Positions 1 through 5,909 are shown, counted from the stretch's first letter. The stretch is 6,183 nt of DNA from a bacterium (GCA_030544165.1 JAUNRP010000121.1:1-6183); one strand, 5' to 3'. Notes: generated by a model not told the origin, from the sequence alone. A program made the numbers and translations.

Positions 1-1581
1 ACGATCGGCACGCGCACCCTCGCGTTCGTGCGCTCGCGGGCGAGCGCGGAGTACGTGGCGCAGAAGGCGCGGGAGGACCTCGCGGACACCTTCCCGCAGG
101 CTGTGGGCAAGGTGGCGAGCTATCGTGGCGGCTACCTCCCGGAGGAGCGGCGCGAGGTAGAACGGCAGTTGCGGGAGGGCGAGATCCTGGGGCTCGCCTC
201 CACGAATGCCCTGGAGCTGGGCATCGATGTCTCCGGGCTCGACTGCGTGCTGATCGCCGGGTGGCCGGGCTCGCGGGCGTCATTGTGGCAGCAGTCGGGG
301 CGCTCGGGGCGGGCCGGTTCGGACGGGGTGGCGGTGTTCATCGCCTCGGAGGACCCGCTGGACACCTACCTGGTCACGCATCCGGAGTCCGTGTTCGGGG
401 CGCCGGTGGAGGCCACCATGTTCGATCCCTCCAATCCTTACGTGCTCGGACCGCACCTCTGCGCGGCGGCGTCCGAACTCCCGGTGACTGAGGAGGATTT
501 CGAGCTGTTCGGGCTGGATGGACCGGAGATCCTGGATGCCCTCGTGGAGCGGGGACTGCTGCGGCGGAGGCCCACCGGCTGGTACTGGAACATCGCGATC
601 GGCGCCTCGCCGCAGTCGCTCACGGACCTGCGGGGTTCCGGCGGCGGGGAGACCCAGGTGGTGGAGGCGGCCACCGGCACGGTGATCGGCACCGTGTCCG
701 CGGGGAACACGGACACCACCGTGCACCCGGGGGCGGTGTACACGCATCAGGGCCGGATCTACGTGGTGGAGGACCTCGAGGATCAGGTGGCGCTTGTGCG
801 CCACGAGGACCCGGGCTACCGCACCCGCAGCCGCACCGAGTCCACGGTGCGGATCCTGGAGACGCAGCAGTCCTTCGAATGGAAACTCGCGCCGCAGCCT
901 GGTGCGGCGGCCGGGACCGGCCTGGGCGCCGCCGTCGACTCCGCCCCTGCCCCCGCCGCCGCGGCCGGGACCAGCTCGGGCTCCGCCGTCGACTCCGCCC
1001 CTGCCCCCGCCGCCGCGTCCGGGACCAGCTCGGGCTCCGCCGTCGTGACGTGGGGGTTTGGGGCGGTGGAGGTGACGGGCCAGGTGACGGGCTATGACCG
1101 CCTGCTCCCGCCGCGCATGGAGATCGTGGGGCACTATCCGCTGGCGATGGGGGAGCAGGTGCTGCCCACCAAGGCGGTGTGGTGGAGCGTGCCGGTGGAG
1201 GCGTGCAGAGCCGCTGGTCTGGAGGGCGAGATCCTGCCCGGTGCGCTGCACGCCGCCGAGCACGCGTCCATCGGGATACTGCCGCTGCTCGCCACGTGCG
1301 ATCGCTGGGACATTGGGGGGTTGTCGATCGAGAACCACCCGGACACGGGTGCGCCCACGGTATTCGTCTACGACGGCTATCCCGGCGGAGCAGGATTTGC
1401 GGAACGCGGATTCGGCGTGGCGCGGCAGTGGTTGGAGGCCACGCTCGAGGTGATTCAGAGCTGCTCCTGCGAGGACGGCTGTCCCGCATGCATCCAGAGC
1501 CCCAAGTGCGGCACTGGCAACTCGCCGCTGCACAAGCGCGGGGCGATCGCCCTGCTCAGGCTGGCGCTCGGGGCGCCGTGA
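1..1581 (+). CDS. DEAD/DEAH-box helicase with DUF1998 domain, YprA/MrfA-like (5' partial)
   Basis: This is the C-terminal part of an ATP-dependent superfamily 2 helicase of the YprA/MrfA type. In Bacillus subtilis that family works in DNA repair (mitomycin C damage); the role here is inferred from family. The frame is open from base 1, so the true start and the Walker A/B motifs lie upstream. Counting from base 1, a motif IV-like 'FVRSR' is at residues 9-13, motif V 'STNALELGID' at about 67-76, and motif VI 'QQSGRSGRAG' at about 97-106. A winged-helix and beta-rich region follows, including 'HPGAVYTHQGRIYVVEDL'. The C-terminal DUF1998 part ends in a cysteine cluster C-x-C-x3-C-x2-C followed by 'SPKCG' (residues 488-503), which in MrfA relatives binds a metal. 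A low-complexity Ala/Pro/Ser linker encoded by 54-bp repeats sits at about residues 303-349, in what looks like a surface loop. The gene is convergent with the padR gene, 24 bp away. Confidence 0.93.
   Translation, partial: TIGTRTLAFVRSRASAEYVAQKAREDLADTFPQAVGKVASYRGGYLPEERREVERQLREGEILGLASTNALELGIDVSGLDCVLIAGWPGSRASLWQQSGRSGRAGSDGVAVFIASEDPLDTYLVTHPESVFGAPVEATMFDPSNPYVLGPHLCAAASELPVTEEDFELFGLDGPEILDALVERGLLRRRPTGWYWNIAIGASPQSLTDLRGSGGGETQVVEAATGTVIGTVSAGNTDTTVHPGAVYTHQGRIYVVEDLEDQVALVRHEDPGYRTRSRTESTVRILETQQSFEWKLAPQPGAAAGTGLGAAVDSAPAPAAAAGTSSGSAVDSAPAPAAASGTSSGSAVVTWGFGAVEVTGQVTGYDRLLPPRMEIVGHYPLAMGEQVLPTKAVWWSVPVEACRAAGLEGEILPGALHAAEHASIGILPLLATCDRWDIGGLSIENHPDTGAPTVFVYDGYPGGAGFAERGFGVARQWLEATLEVIQSCSCEDGCPACIQSPKCGTGNSPLHKRGAIALLRLALGAP
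907..1045 (+). repeat. 54-bp in-frame tandem repeat, about 2.6 copies
   Basis: Units begin at 907, 961 and 1015. Copies 1 and 2 match at 50 of 54 bases. The third is a partial copy of about 31 bases with one mismatch to copy 2. Each full unit is 18 codons, so copy-number change keeps the helicase frame. The encoded peptide is Ala/Pro/Ser/Gly-rich, with 'AVDSAPAPAAA' shared by the two full units. It interrupts the conserved region between 'ESTVRIL' and 'VVTWGFGAVEVTGQV', so it probably forms a flexible loop between beta strands rather than part of the fold. Expansion by slippage or unequal recombination is the simplest origin. Confidence 0.9.
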
Positions 1582-1605
1582 GTAGCGTGCCCGCCCGCAC
1601 CGACG

Positions 1606-2121
1606 TCAGCGCAGCCCCTCCAGCCACGTGAGCACGGCACGCAGGGTGAGCCGCGCGTATTCCAGCATCGCCACCTGGTATCGCGCCACCTCGGCCACCT
1701 CCGGTGGGAACTCGAGACCCTCGGACTCGGCGGCCTGCGCCTCCACGGCTGCGAGCTGGTGCCGGGCGCGCGCGGTGAGCTCAGCCAGGACGATGCCCCG
1801 CTCCTCCTCGGGGAGTAGCCCCAGGAACAGGACACGGCTGAGTGCTTCACGCTCAAGGTCTCCGCGCTCGGGGATGGCCCGAATCCAGCGCTCGAACTCC
1901 TCGCGTCCGGCGTCTGTCACCGTGTACGTCTTCTTGTTGCGACCGCCTTCCACGTGTTCTGTGGGCTCGATCCATCCGGACTCTTCGAGGCGCATCAGCG
2001 CCGAGCGAATCCCCCCGAGGCTCGCCGAATAGATGAGCGAGATCGCTCCCTCGAACGCCTTGGAGATCCCGTAGAGCGTGTTGGGCTGCAGGATCAGGAG
2101 GCCCAGAATCACGTATCCCAT
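1606..2121 (-). CDS. PadR-family transcriptional regulator
   Basis: This is a 171-residue predicted DNA-binding repressor. The N-terminal winged helix (about residues 1-75) carries the PadR signatures: 'MGYVILGLLIL' in helix 1, 'LYGISKAFE', 'SASLGGIRSALMRLEESGWIE' for the recognition helix, and the wing 'GGRNKKTYTVTDAG'. Residues 85-170 are a charged helical C-terminal domain of the Vir_act_alpha_C type, used for dimerisation. The frame stays open upstream, but I chose the ATG at 2121 because family members begin with this M-x-Y-V-I-L-G-L-L sequence and the upstream translation is arginine-rich non-family sequence. A TACACT box ends exactly 7 nt before this ATG and no well-spaced Shine-Dalgarno is present, so the mRNA may be leaderless. 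It is divergent from the serine hydrolase gene and likely controls it and itself; the ligand is unknown. Confidence 0.92.
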   Translation of the reverse strand: MGYVILGLLILQPNTLYGISKAFEGAISLIYSASLGGIRSALMRLEESGWIEPTEHVEGGRNKKTYTVTDAGREEFERWIRAIPERGDLEREALSRVLFLGLLPEEERGIVLAELTARARHQLAAVEAQAAESEGLEFPPEVAEVARYQVAMLEYARLTLRAVLTWLEGLR

Positions 2122-2150
2122 TGACCCCAGTGTAGTGCTCGCCGTAATGT
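2121..2150 (+). promoter_or_regulatory. Candidate promoter of the serine hydrolase gene
   Basis: TTGACC at 2121-2126 is a good -35 match, followed after 18 bp by TAATGT at 2145-2150 as a -10. This would start the transcript near 2157, with about 32 nt of leader containing the strong ribosome binding site. The -35 overlaps the padR start codon and the -10 lies in the first copy of the 15-bp direct repeat. A protein bound there would block this promoter. A second AT-rich box (TAATAT, 2160-2165) has no matching -35. Confidence 0.45.
2129..2134 (-). promoter_or_regulatory. Candidate -10 box of the padR gene (TACACT)
   Basis: On the minus strand TACACT is followed by exactly 7 nt (GGGGTCA) and then the ATG at 2121. 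This is the TANNNT-to-start spacing typical of leaderless actinobacterial transcripts. The expected -35 position has only a weak match, so support rests on the -10 box and its spacing. Confidence 0.4.
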
Positions 2151-2169
2151 ATCGAGCAGTAATATAACG
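2140..2169. repeat. 15-bp direct repeat in the divergent promoter region, candidate operator
   Basis: Copies at 2140-2154 and 2155-2169 lie head to tail and agree at 11 of 15 positions. The core is GTAAT(G/A)TA(T/A)CG, matching at 9 of 11. They are among the few AT-rich stretches in this GC-rich window and sit between divergent padR and serine hydrolase starts. PadR proteins usually bind AT-rich sites with ATGT/ACAT half-sites; the first copy contains ATGT, but I see no clean inverted repeat. Assigning this as the PadR site is inference. Confidence 0.45.
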
Positions 2170-2176
2170 CGACGTT

Positions 2177-2184
2177 AGGAGGAG
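2177..2184 (+). promoter_or_regulatory. Strong ribosome binding site of the serine hydrolase gene
   Basis: AGGAGGAG lies 4 nt before the ATG at 2189 and is the best Shine-Dalgarno sequence in the window. It fixes the hydrolase start at this ATG and contrasts with the neighbouring genes, whose starts have weak or badly spaced sites. Confidence 0.85.
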
Positions 2185-2188
2185 ACTC

Positions 2189-3310
2189 ATGCCATCCGCC
2201 CGAACCGCCCTCATCCGCCACCTCGAACGCCTCGCCGGCCGCCGCGTCGCCGCCTCCCGGCGCTCCCGCCTCACCCCAGCGCCTCCCGAGCCCGTCCTTC
2301 TCGTCACCACCCCTGGCACCACTTTCACCCACGGTGACCAGACCACTCCGTTCCATGCCGCGTCCATCACGAAGCTCGCCATCGCCTCGCTCATCGGCCT
2401 CCTGTTCGACGACGGGAGACTCACCCCCGCCACCCGCCTCGCCGAGGTCCTGCCCCTGGGAGTCCTGGACGGCCTCTTCCTCCACCGCGGGACCGACTAC
2501 GCCGGGTCCGTCACCATCGAGCACCTCCTCACCCACACCTCTGGAGTCAACGACTACTTCGAGGGCCGCACCGGCCTCGCACGTGCCGCGCTCGCCACCC
2601 CCGAACGGCACTGGACCCGCGCGGAACTGATCGACTACACGAGGCGCAACCAGTCCGCCGTCGGCGCGCCGGGCGAGCGTTTCCGGTACTCGGACACCGG
2701 CTACGCCCTCCTCGGGCTCGCCCTCGAGGCTGTGACCGGAGCCTCGTACGGCCGCCTCATGCACGAACGGATCTTTGCGCCGCTGGGGATGGACTCCGCG
2801 CGGATCCATCTGCTCACAATTCCAGGTGGCGCTCCTCATGAGGCCTCCTCGTCACCTCCTGGCACGGTGCGTCCCAACTCTCTCGCCCCCGTCTGGTTCG
2901 GTGGCACCGAGGTCTCTCAGAGTCCGGTGCTCTCGCTCGGCCTCTCGCCGGGTGACATGGCCGCCACTCCCGCGGACCTCGACCGCTTCGGGCGCGCCCT
3001 CCTGCTCGGTGACCTGCTCTCGGAACGGACCCGGAGATGGCTCGTTCGACCACGGAGCAGTTTCCGACCGGGGATCCGCTACGGCGCCGGAGTGATGGAG
3101 ATCAACTCGCGCGCGATGGCGCCGTTCTTCGGTGCGCTCCCGCGCCCCATCGGCCACCTCGGGGCGTTCGGGACAGGTCTCTTCGCTGTCCCACAGTACG
3201 GAGCTGTTATCACTGTGAACCTGCACTCGACCACCCAGATGAGGGCCACCGTCGCGACCTTGATGGTGGCCCTGCGTTACATCCGAGAGTCGCTGCCGGG
3301 CACAGCCTGA
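2189..3310 (+). CDS. Serine hydrolase of the beta-lactamase / penicillin-binding-protein-like superfamily
   Basis: This is a 373-residue protein of the class C beta-lactamase-like fold (esterases, D-aminopeptidases, AmpC-type enzymes). The nucleophile motif SxxK is 'SITK' at residues 59-62, within 'FHAASITKLAIASLIGLLFDDGRL' in pattern. 'LLTHTSG' is at 113-119. The second motif Y-x-N/S appears as Y167-S-D, and 'YSDTGYALLG' matches the family's 'YSNxGYxLLG'. The third motif is H323-L-G in 'GHLGAFGTG'. The N terminus is Arg-rich with no signal peptide or membrane segment, so the enzyme is probably cytoplasmic, which argues against a peptidoglycan or secreted beta-lactam target; the substrate is unknown. 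The start is fixed by a strong Shine-Dalgarno. It is divergent from the padR gene across 67 bp and is probably repressed by that protein. Confidence 0.9.
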   Translation: MPSARTALIRHLERLAGRRVAASRRSRLTPAPPEPVLLVTTPGTTFTHGDQTTPFHAASITKLAIASLIGLLFDDGRLTPATRLAEVLPLGVLDGLFLHRGTDYAGSVTIEHLLTHTSGVNDYFEGRTGLARAALATPERHWTRAELIDYTRRNQSAVGAPGERFRYSDTGYALLGLALEAVTGASYGRLMHERIFAPLGMDSARIHLLTIPGGAPHEASSSPPGTVRPNSLAPVWFGGTEVSQSPVLSLGLSPGDMAATPADLDRFGRALLLGDLLSERTRRWLVRPRSSFRPGIRYGAGVMEINSRAMAPFFGALPRPIGHLGAFGTGLFAVPQYGAVITVNLHSTTQMRATVATLMVALRYIRESLPGTA

Positions 3311-3316
3311 GCGGTC

Positions 3317-3411
3317 ACCTGTCCAAAACGACGCCCTCAAATCTTCGGTTCGTTGGAATCGCGCCGCCGTTTCAACGATGCCCAATTTTGAGGGTGTCAT
3401 TTTGGACAGGT
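3317..3411. repeat. 95-bp interrupted palindrome; MITE-like element or bidirectional hairpin
   Basis: The arms 3317-3341 and 3387-3411 are inverted copies matching at 23 of 25 positions. An inner pair, 3351-3358 with 3370-3377, also pairs fully as RNA with one G-U. Both pairs share one centre at 3364, so the whole 95 bp is a single symmetric fold with 9-nt internal loops and an 11-nt apex. If the element is read as 3318-3410 (CCTGTCC to GGACAGG), it is flanked by TCA on both sides (3315-3317 and 3411-3413), like a 3-bp target duplication. No transposase is nearby. It begins 6 bases after the serine hydrolase stop and could also act as a transcription terminator, although no T-tract follows either arm. 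Confidence 0.8.
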
Positions 3412-3593
3412 CAGGCGTTTACCTCACCCGGGTGAGTGATTTCGCTGGGATGGGTTCCGGGGTTGGTGGCGCGGCGGCTCATGGCCCAGGTCCCGCGGTA
3501 GACCCACCTCCACCACCGGCGGAATCCAGCACCACCGAACCATGGAACCAGCTCCAGCGACCGCAGCGCCCAGCGGCGGAAGCATGGAGCCAT
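3411..3593 (-). CDS. Possible small Trp/Arg-rich protein, unrecognised
   Basis: This is a 60-residue reading frame that I do not recognise. It carries 6 Trp and 9 Arg, clustered in 'GFRRWWRWVYRGTWAMSRR' (residues 23-41), followed by a polar tail ending in 'THPGEVNA'. About 46 of 60 codons end in G or C, and the composition is not the Arg/Pro/Ala pattern of most shadow frames here. It occupies a gap with no other gene and ends in TGA exactly at the edge of the 95-bp palindrome, which would then lie between convergent genes. Against it: no Shine-Dalgarno precedes the ATG, the frame stays open upstream to 3710, and the ATG overlaps the start of the membrane protein gene on the other strand. It could be a remnant or chance. 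Confidence 0.33.
   Translation of the reverse strand: MAPCFRRWALRSLELVPWFGGAGFRRWWRWVYRGTWAMSRRATNPGTHPSEITHPGEVNA
3423..3436. repeat. Perfect 14-bp palindrome
   Basis: CTCACCCGGGTGAG is fully self-complementary with no spacer, so it fits a site for a dimeric DNA-binding protein better than an RNA hairpin. It lies 12 bp beyond the large palindrome and inside the possible minus-strand small ORF, where it encodes Thr-His-Pro-Gly-Glu. No binding protein can be assigned. Confidence 0.5.
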
Positions 3594-3816
3594 GACCACA
3601 ACACACGCCCCGCACCCCGCCACCTCCCACCACCCGCGCACCGCTCCGGGCCGCGGCCTCGCCATCCTCGCGGTGGTCCTGCTCGTGATCGTGGCCCTCG
3701 TGGGCGGCATGATCGCGATGTTCGCCTACCCCTCGCTCTTCTGGCAGGTCCTGGCCCTGGTGGCCGCGTTCGGCATGATCGCGCTCGCCGCCGGCCTCGC
3801 CATCCGCGAGCCCTGA
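3592..3816 (+). CDS. Small membrane protein with two transmembrane helices
   Basis: This is a 74-residue hypothetical protein. Residues 1-21 are polar and rich in His, Pro and Thr. Residues 22-45 ('GLAILAVVLLVIVALVGGMI' region) and 48-70 are strongly hydrophobic, separated by a short 'YPSLF' turn, and the C terminus is 'IREP'. It is therefore an integral membrane hairpin, probably with both ends on the same side. I do not recognise a family or function. A GGAAG sequence at 3578-3582 is a weak ribosome site, 9 nt before the ATG. The stop is 13 nt before the methyltransferase start, so the two are probably co-transcribed. The bias of the reading frame and the clear membrane pattern make it a real gene despite its size. 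Confidence 0.72.
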   Translation: MTTTHAPHPATSHHPRTAPGRGLAILAVVLLVIVALVGGMIAMFAYPSLFWQVLALVAAFGMIALAAGLAIREP

Positions 3817-3829
3817 GAGAATCAGGAGC

Positions 3830-5368
3830 GTGTCACTCCCGCCTCCGGCCCTCATTCCCGACGACGTCGCCCACCTCCGCGCCGATCTCACCTCCCTCGG
3901 CAGCATCGCTGAGGAGCTCGGCGCGGTGGCCACCGCCGCCCTCGACCGCGAGCAGCGCGTCCCCGCCCTCCTCGCCGCCCGGGCGTCCGGCTCCCGTGAG
4001 GCGATCATCGCCCGGCTCTTCCTCCTCGGCGATCGCGTGCCCACCGATCTCGTTGACCTCGCCCTCCCCACACTTGGCTCCGACGGCGCCACTCGCCTCG
4101 GTCTGATCCGCCCGGCTGGCGCCGATCTCGTCCGTGCCACCGTGGACCTCCGCCCCGTGGGTACGGATGACACCCGCCTGTGGTTCGCCTCGGACATCGG
4201 TGAGCGCGTGACCGGGCGAGCGCTCAGTGCCAACCACGTGCTCGGCGTCGGGGGAGCGAGCCTGACGCTCGTGGGGATCACGGACCGGCGCCGCGTGAAC
4301 CGGGCCCTCGATCTCGGCACCGGTTGCGGGATCCAGGCGAGTCTGCTGTGGGGCCACGCGGAGACCGTCACCGCCACGGACCTCTCGGAGCGCGCCCTCG
4401 CGTTCGCGCGGTTCAACGCGGCGCTCAACGGTCAGGAGTGGGAGGTCCGGCAGGGTTCTCTCTTCGAGCCCGTGGCGGGCGAGCGCTTCGACCTCATCGT
4501 CTCCAACCCGCCCTTCGTGATCACCCCACGCGCCGCCTACGAGGCCGGACTCCCGGTGATGGAGTACCGGGATGCCGGAGACGGAGAGATTACCGGGGAC
4601 CACCTCCTCACCCAGATCCTCGGTCAGCTCCGCGCGCACCTCACATCGGGTGGCCGCGCCCACATGCTCGCCAACTGGGAGCACCGGCGCGGAGAGGACT
4701 GGGTGGAACGGCTCGCCACCGCCGCGAGCGGGTTGGACCTCTGGGTGATCGAGCGCGAGGCCATGGATCCGGCGCAGTACGTGGAGCTCTGGCTCCGCGA
4801 CGGCGGCTTCCGCACCGGCGAGCGGGACCGCTCCGAGGCCGTCTACGCCGCCTGGCTCGAGGACTTCCAGAGCCGCGGGGTGGAATCGATCGGATTCGGC
4901 TACATCCTCGCCGCGCCCACCCCGGCGGAACGCGGCCCAGCCCGCCGCTTCGAGATTGCCGAAGGCCCCGCCTCCCAGCCCGTGGGGGAGCACCTTGCCA
5001 TAGCCTTCGATGCCCAGCGCCGCCACGCGGACGAGGCCGCCGCCCACCCGGATACCGAACCCCTCGCCCACGTGAGTCACTGGCGCGTCGCCACCCCGCC
5101 CGGCACCACTGTGGAGCACCACTTCCTGCCCGGTTCCGATGACCCGTCCGTGATGCTCCTGCGCCAGGGCGGCGGACTCGGGCGAACCCACCGCCTCGAC
5201 ACCGCGCTCGCCGGTCTCGTCTCCGTGGCCGACGGCGAGCTCACGGTGGGACAGACCGCCGCCGCCCTCTCGGAACTGTTGGACGTGCCAACGGACGCGC
5301 TGACCGCCGAGGTGAGCTCCGCCGTCGTGGAATTGGTGGCAACCGGACTGCTGGAGCGGGTGGACTGA
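3830..5368 (+). CDS. Class I SAM-dependent methyltransferase with NPPF motif, three-domain actinobacterial type
   Basis: This 512-residue protein is a predicted methyltransferase of the PrmC/RsmC-like group, which modify side-chain amides or nucleobase amino groups; its substrate is unknown. Residues 10-110 form a helical N-terminal domain ('REQRVPALLAARASGS', 'IARLFLLGDRVP'). The Rossmann core has SAM motif I 'ALDLGTGCG' at 159-167, the acidic residue ending strand 2 at D184, and catalytic motif IV N226-P-P-F. Residues 360-512 form an extra C-terminal domain ending in a winged-helix-like stretch ('LTVGQTAAALSELLDV'). I believe the flanking domains correspond to DUF7059 and DUF7782 of actinobacterial homologues. 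The GTG at 3830 is the first possible start in this frame and fits the family N terminus. AGGAG ends only 1 nt before it, too close to work well; GAGAAT at 3817-3822 lies 7 nt upstream, so leaderless initiation is possible. Confidence 0.9.
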   Translation: MSLPPPALIPDDVAHLRADLTSLGSIAEELGAVATAALDREQRVPALLAARASGSREAIIARLFLLGDRVPTDLVDLALPTLGSDGATRLGLIRPAGADLVRATVDLRPVGTDDTRLWFASDIGERVTGRALSANHVLGVGGASLTLVGITDRRRVNRALDLGTGCGIQASLLWGHAETVTATDLSERALAFARFNAALNGQEWEVRQGSLFEPVAGERFDLIVSNPPFVITPRAAYEAGLPVMEYRDAGDGEITGDHLLTQILGQLRAHLTSGGRAHMLANWEHRRGEDWVERLATAASGLDLWVIEREAMDPAQYVELWLRDGGFRTGERDRSEAVYAAWLEDFQSRGVESIGFGYILAAPTPAERGPARRFEIAEGPASQPVGEHLAIAFDAQRRHADEAAAHPDTEPLAHVSHWRVATPPGTTVEHHFLPGSDDPSVMLLRQGGGLGRTHRLDTALAGLVSVADGELTVGQTAAALSELLDVPTDALTAEVSSAVVELVATGLLERVD

Positions 5369-5399
5369 AATTCACTCGCGGGGAACGGTGCGCGCTGAC

Positions 5400-5405
5400 T
5401 AGGGT
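5400..5405 (+). promoter_or_regulatory. Candidate -10 box for a leaderless GNAT transcript (TAGGGT)
   Basis: TAGGGT fits TANNNT and ends exactly 7 nt before the GTG at 5413, which would place transcription start at the start codon. No Shine-Dalgarno lies in the preceding 20 bases that would support another mode of initiation. A -35 match at the right spacing is not evident. Confidence 0.4.
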
Positions 5406-5412
5406 CGCCACC

Positions 5413-5889
5413 GTGATCATATTGCGCCCGCTGCGGGACGACGAGCAGGACCTCGTGCTTGAGGCATCCATGGGCACACTCAACTGGCCGGGGTCGCGTT
5501 TCACGGAGGAGGAGGCGTGGGCGGATTCCACGATCGCGCGATACCTGCGGACGATCCGCGAGCGGGGAGACTTCGGCATCGTGGCGGAGGCGGCGGGGGA
5601 GCGGATCGGCCTCGCATGGATGCTCTTCCTGCCCGCGGACGAGCCCGGCTACGGATTCGTGGACGAGGGTGTCCCGGAGTTCGCGCTCTGGGTTCGCGAA
5701 GGATACAGGCGGCAGGGACTCGGGCGGCGGCTGACCCGGGCGACGCTCGGAGAGGCGCGCCAGCGTGGGCTCACGGCCGTCTCCCTCTCCGTGGAGGCGG
5801 AGAATCCGTCGCGCGGGTTGTACCTCACTGAGGGCTTTGTGCCCGTTCCGGGCGGCGAGGAGGATGGGGTGATGGTGAAGGCCCTCTGA
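5413..5889 (+). CDS. GNAT-family N-acetyltransferase
   Basis: This 158-residue protein is a single-domain acetyl-CoA-dependent N-acetyltransferase whose substrate cannot be told from sequence. 'IILRPLRDDE' at residues 2-11 is the usual first strand of the fold. Strands follow at 'FGIVAEAAGERIGLAWMLF' (54-72) and 'PEFALWVREGYRRQGLG' (88-104). The acetyl-CoA pyrophosphate-binding motif A is R100-Q-G-L-G with R105. Motif B is 'SLSVEAENPSRGLYLTEGF' (124-142), with N131, Y137 and the terminal G-F typical of the family. Length is normal for GNAT enzymes. The GTG start is chosen because the family's first strand begins directly after it. It is 44 bp after the methyltransferase gene and probably has its own promoter. 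It is convergent with ispD. Confidence 0.9.
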   Translation: MIILRPLRDDEQDLVLEASMGTLNWPGSRFTEEEAWADSTIARYLRTIRERGDFGIVAEAAGERIGLAWMLFLPADEPGYGFVDEGVPEFALWVREGYRRQGLGRRLTRATLGEARQRGLTAVSLSVEAENPSRGLYLTEGFVPVPGGEEDGVMVKAL

Positions 5890-5904
5890 GCCGGCTCACG
5901 GCTC
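5887..5904. terminator. Possible weak hairpin between convergent genes
   Basis: GAGCCG (5888-5893) pairs with CGGCTC (5899-5904) around a 5-nt loop. The alternative is a perfect 12-bp palindrome, TGAGCCGGCTCA at 5887-5898, which includes the GNAT stop codon. There is no T-tract on either strand, so termination is only suggested by position between two convergent genes. Confidence 0.25.
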
Positions 5905-5909
5905 GCGGT

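Noticed and set aside
907..1045. CRISPR-like or intergenic repeat array
   Set aside because: The repeats are adjacent without spacers, in frame, and inside a coding gene.
280..1533. 417-codon open frame on the minus strand across the helicase gene
   Set aside because: Its translation is Arg/Gly/His-rich without any family motif and it is antisense to strong helicase and DUF1998 motifs; it is a GC-bias shadow.
2122..2433. N-terminal extension of the PadR reading frame to 275 residues
   Set aside because: The extra residues are not family-like, run antisense to the hydrolase N terminus, and would cover the divergent promoter region; the PadR N terminus begins exactly at the ATG at 2121.
3424..4428. 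334-codon minus-strand open frame spanning the gap, membrane gene and methyltransferase start
   Set aside because: Ser/Arg/Ala-rich composition, no motif, and overlap with two better-supported plus-strand genes.
3833..5191. 452-codon open frame on the minus strand across the methyltransferase gene
   Set aside because: It is fully antisense to conserved SAM and NPPF motifs and has low-complexity Gly/Glu/Arg composition; a shadow.
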